Notes under the pieces: model-generated | What the model was told of the DNA's origin: nothing | The model's database searches: none | The model's input: the letters and a program-made list of their open reading frames with translations, nothing else | Shown: positions 1-6,822 of the stretch, piece after piece | Numbering within the stretch: the first letter of the stretch is position 1 | How the letters are laid out: each line of letters opens with the position of its first letter | Translations under genes and position numbers: made by a program | DNA from: Chitinophagaceae bacterium | GTDB taxonomy: Bacteria; Bacteroidota; Bacteroidia; Chitinophagales; Chitinophagaceae | DNA: 7,264 bases | Assembly (NCBI GenBank): GCA_003151295.1 | Contig: PLXD01000232.1 | Location: 13,444-20,707, forward strand | Reading direction: 5' to 3'

Positions 1-1159
1 TAAAATCAGCATTGTCACCACAGGTATATAAAATATCCGGGAATCCATCGTTATTAAAATCATCCATCTCAAAATACGATGAGCCATACGTTGGTGGAAA
101 ACGAAGAAGTGTTTTTTGCTCAAACCGGCCTTTGCCTTTATTCGCGAATAAAAAAATACCTTCGTCCCCCTGAGCGAACAATACAAAAATATCCGGGAAT
201 CCATCATGATTATAATCTTTCACATAAGCTTTAATAGCTCCCGGCTCCGATTTCAATACGTGCCTTATAAATGTATTGTTGCCCTTATTTTCATACCAGC
301 TTAACGAACCTGTGATATAACCAAATTCGCAAACAAGGTAATCATCGAGGCCATCATTATTCAAATCTACTTTGATTGACTGAACAGGTCTTTGCAAATT
401 ATTAATTTGAAAAGAAGAATCTAAATGCATTTTTCCAGCTGCATCCATGACCACATTCTGCAGCCTGCCGAAACTGCCATTGTTAGGATTCAATATCCCG
501 ATATTGCAGGTGATCATTGAATGATCTTTGAAATCAATATCTACCATCGGGCTGGGGGCCTTTATCGAATCCATAATATTCAGGTCTGCATCATAACGCA
601 ATATATTCTTTGTAAAAACATCGCACTGCAAAATAGTATGAGGATGGGTTGTGGTATCAACTTTTATATAGCAGGTGGTTGGCAAAGGCTTGGAAAAAGA
701 AGGTTGGGAAACAGTAAATAAATCTTGTTTAATCTCAATAGGTATTTCCCTTTGCTGCGCAGGCAGGGAATCGGGTGAAGTGGCAGTGTAATAGTTGATA
801 ATATCCTGCCATTCGTCATCTTTCAGCAGGGGCTGGGAAGGATAAAACCCTTTCGGAACATCTTTATTATAACGGAAGGAAGGATATATCTCCCATTTAA
901 AATTGAATATGCCCAACCGCGGGCCCATATTTGGCAGAACCCCTTTGCCCCAGGAATTGGCATTCAGCAAAGATGGGTCAGGGAGCGAATGGCAGGATTG
1001 GCAATATTTCCTAGCCAATGCTTCTCCTTCACCGATACTGTAATCCGAAACATCCTGATGAGACCTGTTTTTTTTATAGCGGGAACAAGAGAATAAAGTA
1101 GCAATAATTATGATAAAAACTAAAATGAAAATTAGTTTGTGTCCTCTTACGAAATCCAT
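1..1159 (-). CDS. Lipoprotein with c-type heme site and FG-GAP/VCBS repeats (C-terminus beyond window)
   Basis: An uninterrupted frame of 386 codons begins at the ATG at 1159-1157 and leaves the window without a stop, so the C-terminus is missing. Residues 9-24 are a hydrophobic signal segment ending in LFSC, which makes Cys25 a likely lipidation site; the protein should be anchored in the outer membrane or at the cell surface. Residues 53-57 read CQSCH, a c-type heme attachment motif. The following LPNMGPRLG (Met78 is a candidate axial ligand) and LKDDEWQDIINYY (111-124) fit the end of a small cytochrome c domain. From about residue 140 comes a beta-propeller-like region with three motifs of the DxNxDGxxD type at 265-273, 315-323 and 367-375, typical of Ca2+-binding FG-GAP/VCBS repeats. 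Heme plus propeller repeats is a known Bacteroidota architecture of unclear role; electron transfer or surface redox chemistry is inference. It is clearly more A/T-rich than the efflux genes and probably not part of their function. Confidence 0.88.
   Translation of the reverse strand, partial: MDFVRGHKLIFILVFIIIIATLFSCSRYKKNRSHQDVSDYSIGEGEALARKYCQSCHSLPDPSLLNANSWGKGVLPNMGPRLGIFNFKWEIYPSFRYNKDVPKGFYPSQPLLKDDEWQDIINYYTATSPDSLPAQQREIPIEIKQDLFTVSQPSFSKPLPTTCYIKVDTTTHPHTILQCDVFTKNILRYDADLNIMDSIKAPSPMVDIDFKDHSMITCNIGILNPNNGSFGRLQNVVMDAAGKMHLDSSFQINNLQRPVQSIKVDLNNDGLDDYLVCEFGYITGSLSWYENKGNNTFIRHVLKSEPGAIKAYVKDYNHDGFPDIFVLFAQGDEGIFLFANKGKGRFEQKTLLRFPPTYGSSYFEMDDFNNDGFPDILYTCGDNADF
30..205 (-). repeat. 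20-bp direct repeat coding for consecutive FG-GAP motifs
   Basis: The plus-strand 20-mer aaaatatccgggaatccatc occurs identically at 30-49 and 186-205, offset by 156 bases, exactly 52 codons. On the coding (minus) strand it encodes the DGFPDI core of two adjacent FG-GAP repeats (Asp315 and Asp367 motifs). The third, more N-terminal motif (341-367, DLNNDGLDD) has diverged. The identical DNA suggests fairly recent duplication or conversion between repeat units, although strong protein constraint could contribute. Confidence 0.7.
989..1003 (-). other. CxxCH heme-binding motif
   Basis: The minus strand reads Cys-Gln-Ser-Cys-His at residues 53-57 of the lipoprotein gene, 28 residues after the predicted lipidated cysteine. 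This is the canonical covalent heme c attachment site and implies export through Sec followed by cytochrome c maturation. Confidence 0.8.
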
Positions 1160-1227
1160 GTTAGCAGATTATTTATTGAAATTAGCAAACAGCCGCCGCT
1201 TGTCTTTAATTACCTGGGTTATAAAGA

Positions 1228-1821
1228 CTATACTTTTGGGGCTACAAGCCTGATGACAGAAGCTTTTCCCTTGTGGTAAGGCCCTTCCTCCAAAACGACT
1301 TCCTTCTGCTCAAAATTTAAAATTCTCAATCTTTCGAAGTCATTCCGCAGCTCAGAAATATCGTACAGTAATGCTGGATCTTTTGGGCCGCCGCTGTCAA
1401 AGTTCGACTGCTCTTTAGCAAAGGATTCGAAGACGAGATAGCCGCCTGGTATGATGGATTGTACCACTTCCGCATGGAAGGTTTTTCGAAGCCCTTCGGG
1501 AAGGTGGACATAGATCAGGGCAACCGCATCATATAATACGGAGGCTTTATATTTCTTTATATCCTTTAATTCGTAATTGATTTGCAGATTCTGCTTTCCT
1601 GCTAAATCAAGCGCCTTTTCTTTAGCCACTTCACTAAAGTCAAAAGCATCTACCTGCCAGCCCTTTTTTGCAGCATACAAAGCATTTCTTCCTTCTCCTT
1701 CTGCCGGCAATAAGATCCTTCCCGGTTGATGGGTATCGATAAATAGCTTAAAGTAAGCGTTGGGTTCAAAACCATATACTGTTTCGTTATCGGCGTATCT
1801 TTTGTTCCAGAATTCTTCCAT
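1228..1821 (-). CDS. Class I SAM-dependent methyltransferase, TehB/TPMT-like
   Basis: This 197-residue cytoplasmic protein is about the normal size for a single-domain Rossmann-fold methyltransferase. The N-terminus, FWNKRY followed by VYGFEPNAYF (4-24), is typical of the TehB/thiopurine-methyltransferase-like group. SAM motif I is ILLPAEGEGRNALYAA (36-51), with the GEGRN loop kept but the usual Asp/Glu-x-Gly-Cys entrance replaced by Leu-Pro-Ala-Glu. Asp61 (DAFDFSE) ends strand 2 and should bind the SAM ribose. YDAVALIYVHLP (97-108) is the motif IV region. The ATG at 1821-1819 is preceded by no Shine-Dalgarno. The gene sits 24 bases downstream of the DUF2892-type gene and seems to be the last of the efflux transcription unit. 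Relatives methylate thiols, selenium or tellurium compounds or other small molecules; the substrate here cannot be assigned. Confidence 0.88.
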   Translation of the reverse strand: MEEFWNKRYADNETVYGFEPNAYFKLFIDTHQPGRILLPAEGEGRNALYAAKKGWQVDAFDFSEVAKEKALDLAGKQNLQINYELKDIKKYKASVLYDAVALIYVHLPEGLRKTFHAEVVQSIIPGGYLVFESFAKEQSNFDSGGPKDPALLYDISELRNDFERLRILNFEQKEVVLEEGPYHKGKASVIRLVAPKV

Positions 1822-1845
1822 CGTCTGAAAGGTATTAAATAGTCT

Positions 1846-2028
1846 CTATTCCACACCCAGTTTATCCAGGATCTTTTCCAAAGGACAAAACCGGGTAAAC
1901 GAAGATTGTAATAAGTTGACACCGACAAAAGCACTCAACCACAACCATTCCAAGTTGATAAAGGTAGCCAGTATAATACTGATCAGAACAAGGCCGCCTG
2001 CCACAGCCCTTACAATACGTTCCCGCAT
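1846..2028 (-). CDS. Small two-helix inner-membrane protein, DUF2892 / YgaP-transmembrane type
   Basis: The 60-residue protein is short enough to be missed but has a clear family signature. A basic N-terminus (MRERIVR) is followed by a hydrophobic segment at about 7-24, a short turn, and a second at about 27-43. The C-terminal tail is FCPLEKILDKLG (47-58), and Cys48 within the FCPL motif is typical of DUF2892 proteins, which resemble the membrane anchor of the rhodanese YgaP. No rhodanese domain is attached or encoded nearby in this window. Family members often lie beside sulfur-transfer, redox or transport genes, but a biochemical role is not established. It starts 19 bases after the PII-like gene and ends 24 bases before the methyltransferase, so co-transcription is likely. 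The leader before the ATG is almost pure A/T. Confidence 0.85.
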   Translation of the reverse strand: MRERIVRAVAGGLVLISIILATFINLEWLWLSAFVGVNLLQSSFTRFCPLEKILDKLGVE

Positions 2029-2047
2029 ATAATTATATTTTTTTTGG

Positions 2048-2356
2048 TTATTGACTCGATTTTTCTACAGAAAGAATAAAAGCTTTTACCGGGAAGCCTG
2101 TATCGTTTTTTTTGTTATAGGCTTCCACCAGGCTAATGGCCTTTGCGGCGGTATCGTCAGCAGTAAAGCTGAACAGGAAAATGGAATCAAATTCACCGCT
2201 ATGGCTGCCAAACCAATCTTCCAGCAAGTCGGATTCCCCGGATGGCCTTATGCCGGTTGTTTTGCTGGTGCTGAAAATTTCGATTTGAGCCTGCCGGAGG
2301 AGTGTTGTAATATCAGGCAGATATTCTTTCAGGCTTGTTATGATTAATAATTTCAT
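2048..2356 (-). CDS. Small PII-like (ferredoxin-fold) protein linked to RND efflux pump
   Basis: This 102-residue soluble protein has no signal peptide or membrane segment. The pattern suggests a beta-alpha-beta-beta-alpha-beta fold: strand 2-7 (KLLIIT), helix about 11-22, strand 24-32 (QIEIFSTSK), an acidic loop with DWFG at 47-50, strand 55-64 (EFDSIFLFSF), helix 67-82 (ending VEAYNKKN), and strand 88-98 (FPVKAFILSV). This resembles PII/CutA-type trimeric proteins and small PII-like proteins encoded beside RND exporters (for example DUF3240-type proteins). The family call is inferred from pattern and neighbourhood, not from a diagnostic motif. It lies 46 bases downstream of the pump gene on the same strand, so a sensor or modulator of the exporter is the natural guess. 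An antisense frame spanning nearly the whole gene (2051-2347, plus strand) is judged a shadow. Confidence 0.75.
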   Translation of the reverse strand: MKLLIITSLKEYLPDITTLLRQAQIEIFSTSKTTGIRPSGESDLLEDWFGSHSGEFDSIFLFSFTADDTAAKAISLVEAYNKKNDTGFPVKAFILSVEKSSQ

Positions 2357-2402
2357 ATTGCTGTTTTTATGGGACTATTCTTATAAGGCTATATTTATGG
2401 GC

Positions 2403-5400
2403 CTATTTAACAGGATATTTTTTCTTCAGCATCTTGTGATATAATAGCGGCACGACCAGCAGGGTCAGGAAGGTGGAAGTGATCGTGCCTCCCATCAGGG
2501 AGATTGCCAGCCCCTGGAATATGGGATCGAACAGGATGATCACCGCACCCAGGACGACGGCACCTGCCGTCAGCAGGATAGGAGTGGTTCGGACAGCGCC
2601 TGCCTCTATGATCGCCTGGCTGAGCGGAATACCATCTTTAAGCCGGATATCGATGAAATCGATCAGCAAAATGGAATTACGGACCATTACTCCGGCCAGT
2701 GCGATGAAACCGATCATGGACGTAGCGGTGAAGAAAGCTCCCATGATCCAATGTCCCCCAATGATACCAATCAGGGATAGGGGGATGGCGGCCAGCATGA
2801 CGAGGGGCACGGTGAAATTCTGGAACCACCCTACGATCAGCATGTAAATGATGATGATCACCACGGCGAAGGCGATCCCCAGGTCCCGGAACACTTCATA
2901 GGTGATCTGCCATTCGCCGTCCCATTTGAGTGAGAAATTGTCCTCTCCTTCCGGCTGGTGGGTATATTCCTCCTGGAGGGTATAGCCCTGGGGTAATTTA
3001 ATATGCTTCAGGCTGTCCGAGATCTTCATCATAGCATAGGAAGGGCTTTCCAGTTTTCCGGCCATATCGGCCAGCACGTATACGACCCTTTTCTGGTTTT
3101 TCCGATAGATACTTTTGGGGGCTGTCGACTCCGTAATGGTCACCAGGTCACCGAGCGGTATGGGATTTCCCTGCTGGTTGATGACGCGCAGGTTTTTCAG
3201 GTCACTCACCGTGGACTTATCTGCATCGTTCAACTGGAGCTCGATGTTTACAGGACTGAAGGACGATGGCACATGCAGGATTCCCGCCGGGCTTCCTGAT
3301 AATGCAGCCTGAATGGTGGCCACTACCTGGGCAGGCGCTACTCCGTATCGCATCGCCTTTTCCTTATCCACTTCGAAATGATATTCCGGCTGATCGTCCT
3401 CCACCATCCAATCCACATCCACCACGTCCGCCGTTCTTTTGATCAGGTCCCTTACCTGCCGGGCGACGGCTATCTGCTGCTGGTAATCGGGCCCATAGAT
3501 CTCCGCAACCAGCGTGGATAATACGGGGGGGCCGGGAGGCACTTCCACCAGCTTGGTATTGGCATTGTATTTTGCGGCGATCGCCTGGATGCCGGGTCGC
3601 ATTTCCTTGGCGATTTGATAGCTTTGTTTGCTTCTTTGGTCCTTACTCACCAGGTTGACCTGGATATCGGCTGCATTATCCCCCCTTCTCAGGTCATAAT
3701 GCCTGACCAGCCCGTTAAAGCTGATAGGCCCCGCTGTACCCACATATCCCTCGTAATTTCTTACCAGGGGCTGGCCGGATACATAGGCTGTGATGTCTTG
3801 GGTAACGGCTGCCGTTCTTTCCAGCGTAGTCCCTTCCGGCATGTCGATCACGACCTGGAATTCGTTCTTATTGTCGAAGGGCAGCATTTTTACGGCTACT
3901 GCCTTCGTATAGAACAGGCTGAGAGAAGCCAGCAGGAGCACCACCGTCCCAAAAATGAACGCATATCGTTTCCACCGTCTGTCCAGCAAAGGCTGCATGA
4001 AGGAACGGTAGATCTTATAAATGCGTGTCTCTTCCGGCAGCTGGGGCTTGCTTTCTCCATGCCCTTTGCCCGTTTTTTCCCTTTCCCGCAGGAAGATATA
4101 TCCCAGGTAAGGCGTCAGGGTCAGGGCCACGATCAGTGACAGCAGCATGGCAATGGACGCCCCGATCGGCATGGGGCTCATATAAGGGCCCATCAGCCCG
4201 GACACGAAGGCCATCGGCAAGACAGCGGCAATGACCGTGAAGGTGGCCAGGATCGTGGGATTGCCGACTTCATTGATGGCGTAGATCGCTGCCTGCAAAG
4301 GCGGAAGGCGCTTCAGCTTAAAGTGCCGGTGCATGTTCTCCGCGATAATAATGGAGTCATCCACAACGATTCCGGTAATGAATACAAGGGCGAACAGGGT
4401 GATCCTGTTCAGGGTATAATGCAACAAATAATAGCTGAACAGGGTGAGTGCAAAGGTCACCGGAACGGACAGGAATACCACCAGGCCCCCTCTCCATCCC
4501 ATGGCCAGCATGACAAACAGCGTGACGACAACGATGGCGATAAATAAATGGAACAATAGTTCAGATACTTTTTCGGATGCCGTCTCCCCATAATTCCGGG
4601 TGACCGTCAATTGCACATCGGAAGGGATCAAACGTTTTTTCAGGTAGTCGGTTTTTGTCAGTATCTCTTCCGACAGGCGCATCGCATCGGCGCCTTTTCT
4701 TTTTGCAATGGACAAGGTCACCGCCGGGTAGACGGACCCGAATTTATTTTTAAGGGTGTCGGATTTGCCATAACCGAAAAAAACATATTGAGAAGGGGTG
4801 GCGGGTCCATCCACTATTTTGGCTACCTGTCGCAGATATACGGGCTGTTGTTTGTTAACCCCCACTACCAGGTTCTCTACGTCACCTGCATCTTTTAAGA
4901 AATTGCCGGCTTCGATGGAAAAAGCCGTATCCCGGTTCAGCAGAATGCCTGCTTCCGCCTGGGCATTACTGACTTGTATCTGCTTGCCAATGCTGAGGAA
5001 GTCGAGATGATTTTCAGCCATTTTATCCTTATCCAGGATCACTTTCACCTGTCGGCTGCGTCCTCCGGTGAGGGTAACATCGGCTACGTCGCCGATCTTC
5101 TTTATTTCATTGGTCAATACTTCGCCCAATTGCCTGAGTGAATAGTCGTCCTGTTTCTCACTCCAAAGGGTAAGACTCAGCGCGGGGACATCGTCAATAG
5201 CCCGGGTCTTCACAAGAGGCATAGTCACTCCCTGCGGCATCTTGTCCATGTTCTTCATCAGCTCGTTATACAGCTTGACCATGGATCGTTCGACATCTTC
5301 TCCCACATAGAACTGTACGATGACCATGGATTGCCCTTTCATGGAAGTAGAGTATACGTATTCCACGCCTTTTATGTTGGAAATCATTTTTTCCAGGGGT

Positions 5401-5609
5401 TGGCTGACGCGGGCCTCCACCTCGGCGGGTGCGGCGCCGGGATAACCTACGAATATATCGGCCATCGGCACCTGTATCTGCGGTTCTTCCTCCCGGGGTA
5501 TCAGCAGGGTGCTGTATCCCCCGATGAGTAAAAAGGCAACCATGAGCAATATGGTCAGCTTGGACTGTAAGAATGCCTTGGCTATTTTACCGGATATCCC
5601 TTCTTGCAT
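2403..5609 (-). CDS. RND efflux pump, inner-membrane permease subunit
   Basis: This 1068-residue protein has the full AcrB/CzcA-type length and layout: TM1 (about 17-37), first periplasmic porter region (38-345), TM2-TM6 (349-507), a cytoplasmic linker, TM7 (548-569), second porter region (570-905) and TM8-TM12 (909-1058). Family motifs include LIPREEEPQI (36-45), GYPGAAPAEVE (55-65), GIVVDDSIIIAEN (413-425) in TM4, GVMVRNSILLIDF (973-985) in TM10 and RTTPILLTAGAVVLG (1007-1021) before and in TM11. Asp417 and Asp418 are the likely proton-relay pair, with Arg977 at the position of AcrB Lys940. The Asp-Asp pair argues against a classical heavy-metal CzcA pump, which has Asp-Gly there, but the substrate remains open. 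The start is the first ATG after an in-frame stop 26 codons upstream (TAG at 5685-5687). It follows the adaptor gene by 81 bases and precedes the PII-like gene by 46. Confidence 0.97.
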   Translation of the reverse strand: MQEGISGKIAKAFLQSKLTILLMVAFLLIGGYSTLLIPREEEPQIQVPMADIFVGYPGAAPAEVEARVSQPLEKMISNIKGVEYVYSTSMKGQSMVIVQFYVGEDVERSMVKLYNELMKNMDKMPQGVTMPLVKTRAIDDVPALSLTLWSEKQDDYSLRQLGEVLTNEIKKIGDVADVTLTGGRSRQVKVILDKDKMAENHLDFLSIGKQIQVSNAQAEAGILLNRDTAFSIEAGNFLKDAGDVENLVVGVNKQQPVYLRQVAKIVDGPATPSQYVFFGYGKSDTLKNKFGSVYPAVTLSIAKRKGADAMRLSEEILTKTDYLKKRLIPSDVQLTVTRNYGETASEKVSELLFHLFIAIVVVTLFVMLAMGWRGGLVVFLSVPVTFALTLFSYYLLHYTLNRITLFALVFITGIVVDDSIIIAENMHRHFKLKRLPPLQAAIYAINEVGNPTILATFTVIAAVLPMAFVSGLMGPYMSPMPIGASIAMLLSLIVALTLTPYLGYIFLREREKTGKGHGESKPQLPEETRIYKIYRSFMQPLLDRRWKRYAFIFGTVVLLLASLSLFYTKAVAVKMLPFDNKNEFQVVIDMPEGTTLERTAAVTQDITAYVSGQPLVRNYEGYVGTAGPISFNGLVRHYDLRRGDNAADIQVNLVSKDQRSKQSYQIAKEMRPGIQAIAAKYNANTKLVEVPPGPPVLSTLVAEIYGPDYQQQIAVARQVRDLIKRTADVVDVDWMVEDDQPEYHFEVDKEKAMRYGVAPAQVVATIQAALSGSPAGILHVPSSFSPVNIELQLNDADKSTVSDLKNLRVINQQGNPIPLGDLVTITESTAPKSIYRKNQKRVVYVLADMAGKLESPSYAMMKISDSLKHIKLPQGYTLQEEYTHQPEGEDNFSLKWDGEWQITYEVFRDLGIAFAVVIIIIYMLIVGWFQNFTVPLVMLAAIPLSLIGIIGGHWIMGAFFTATSMIGFIALAGVMVRNSILLIDFIDIRLKDGIPLSQAIIEAGAVRTTPILLTAGAVVLGAVIILFDPIFQGLAISLMGGTITSTFLTLLVVPLLYHKMLKKKYPVK

Positions 5610-5690
5610 ATTTGTATGTTGAAATGCGTTTAAATAATTTTTGCGGGTCTTTGCTTCGATCTGCCGGTATCCCTGCCCATAACCCTATCC

Positions 5691-6812
5691 TCATTGTTGC
5701 CGTATCGGAACGCCGTTGTATAATTTTCCATTTGCATGCAGAATGAAGGGCTCATCCTGCCCGAGGCCGGATAATATCTCTATCCTGTCGCCCACTGTTT
5801 TACCTGTCCTGACCCATCGCAGCAAGGCCGTATGAGCGCTGCTGATCGTGTATATTCCCGTAAGCTGGTCATTGCGCACGAGTGCCGAGACCGGAATAAG
5901 AATGGCTCCATTTCCTGAATCCGGAACTTGGGATGCATTCGAGGCGTCTCCTTTATTTTTTACGGGGACCCATACATTTACATACATTCCCGAATACAAG
6001 TCCTTTTGGGATTTTGAAGGGATGCTGATCTTTACCAGGTACTGCCCTCCCGTAGCGGCTGAGGATTCGCTGATCTGGGTTAAGATGCCTTCGGTATGAA
6101 TTCCGGTGGATTTGATTTCCACCTGGGCTTTATCGCCCGTTCTGATTCTGCTGATATCAGATTCCCCCACCGTCGCGCTCACTTGCAGTAAGTTGGTTTG
6201 TTCGACCATAAGCAAGGGCGTACCCGGACTCGCCATGCTGCCCTCATCCGCCAGCTTTTGCGTTACGATGCCGGCAAAAGGGGCCACCAGGCGGGTATAA
6301 GTCAAGGAAGCATCCACTTCGTTGCGCATTTGTTGTGAAGCATCCAGGTTTGACTTTGCGGCATTGTACCGGAGGGTGGCATTGTCCAGCTCGCTGGCCG
6401 TGGCGCTCTGCCTGCCGTAGAGCGCCGTGAAACGATCGTAATCCTTCCGCGCATTTTCCAGGTCTGCCTTCGCCCCGGCAATCCGGGCATCGACCTGCGC
6501 CCTTTTCGCGGACAAGTCCTGGCTGCTGATCGTGGCCAGTACCTGGCCCTTATTCACTTTGTCGCCTACCTTCACATAGATCCGGGTGATGGTCCCCATG
6601 ACCCGGGTGCTGATCGCCGCCGTCTGTATGGCTTCCACCTGCCCGCTGGCCATGACTGCTTCCGGCATATTTCCCGAAGGAGTGGCAACCCTAACAGTGA
6701 CGGGTGTGTCAGGATTCCCTTCGGCTTCAGGATGGCCGCCACCGGAGCAGGCTGCCAGTAAAAGAAGACCCGGAATGAGCGCGTATGAGGAGATCGTTCT
6801 TGTATAGTTCAT
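5691..6812 (-). CDS. RND efflux periplasmic adaptor (membrane-fusion) lipoprotein
   Basis: This 373-residue HlyD/AcrA-type adaptor links the inner-membrane pump to the outer-membrane channel. Residues 1-21 are a signal peptide ending in LLAAC, with Cys22 the lipidation site, so the protein is anchored to a membrane facing the periplasm. The first half of the barrel-sandwich (lipoyl-like) domain is about 64-96 (ISTRVMGTITRIYVKVGDKV). An alpha-helical hairpin, probably coiled coil, spans about 98-170, and the second lipoyl half (TRLVAPFAGIVTQKLADEGS) is about 173-204. A beta-barrel (about 207-285) and a C-terminal membrane-proximal domain (304-371) follow, with an Asn/Ser/Gly-rich linker at 287-302. 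Length and domain order are normal. The start lies 10 bases after the stop of the channel gene in an A-rich leader without Shine-Dalgarno. Confidence 0.95.
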   Translation of the reverse strand: MNYTRTISSYALIPGLLLLAACSGGGHPEAEGNPDTPVTVRVATPSGNMPEAVMASGQVEAIQTAAISTRVMGTITRIYVKVGDKVNKGQVLATISSQDLSAKRAQVDARIAGAKADLENARKDYDRFTALYGRQSATASELDNATLRYNAAKSNLDASQQMRNEVDASLTYTRLVAPFAGIVTQKLADEGSMASPGTPLLMVEQTNLLQVSATVGESDISRIRTGDKAQVEIKSTGIHTEGILTQISESSAATGGQYLVKISIPSKSQKDLYSGMYVNVWVPVKNKGDASNASQVPDSGNGAILIPVSALVRNDQLTGIYTISSAHTALLRWVRTGKTVGDRIEILSGLGQDEPFILHANGKLYNGVPIRQQ

Positions 6813-6822
6813 TTTTGTTATT

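Noticed and set aside
521..721. 66-codon plus-strand frame in the left part
   Set aside because: It is antisense to the heme/VCBS lipoprotein frame, which is open for 386 codons with clear motifs.
1160..1190. Possible Bacteroidota promoter (TTTG, then TAATCTGC) upstream of the lipoprotein gene
   Set aside because: The spacing is about 14 bases rather than about 20, and the -7 element matches TAnnTTTG poorly.
1189..1203. Small GC-rich hairpin (ACAGC, 4-base loop, GCTTGT) between methyltransferase and lipoprotein genes
   Set aside because: The stem is about five pairs with a bulge and is followed on the minus strand only by TTTG, not a U-run; too weak to call a terminator, though it lies where one would be expected.
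1650..1934. 94-codon minus-strand frame bridging the DUF2892-type and methyltransferase genes
   Set aside because: It overlaps both well-supported genes in another frame and has no recognisable domain.
2051..2347. 98-codon plus-strand frame antisense to nearly the whole PII-like gene
   Set aside because: The minus-strand product has a coherent fold pattern and operon position; the antisense product has no recognisable motif and looks like a frame shadow.
2357..2402. Two copies of CCCATAAA on the minus strand in the gap after the pump gene
   Set aside because: An eight-base repeat in A/T-rich spacer is expected by chance; no symmetry or known operator pattern.
3615..4139. 174-codon plus-strand frame inside the pump gene
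   Set aside because: It lies wholly antisense to a well-conserved RND gene, and its translation (Gln/His/Arg-rich, no domain) is what reverse reading of such a gene gives.
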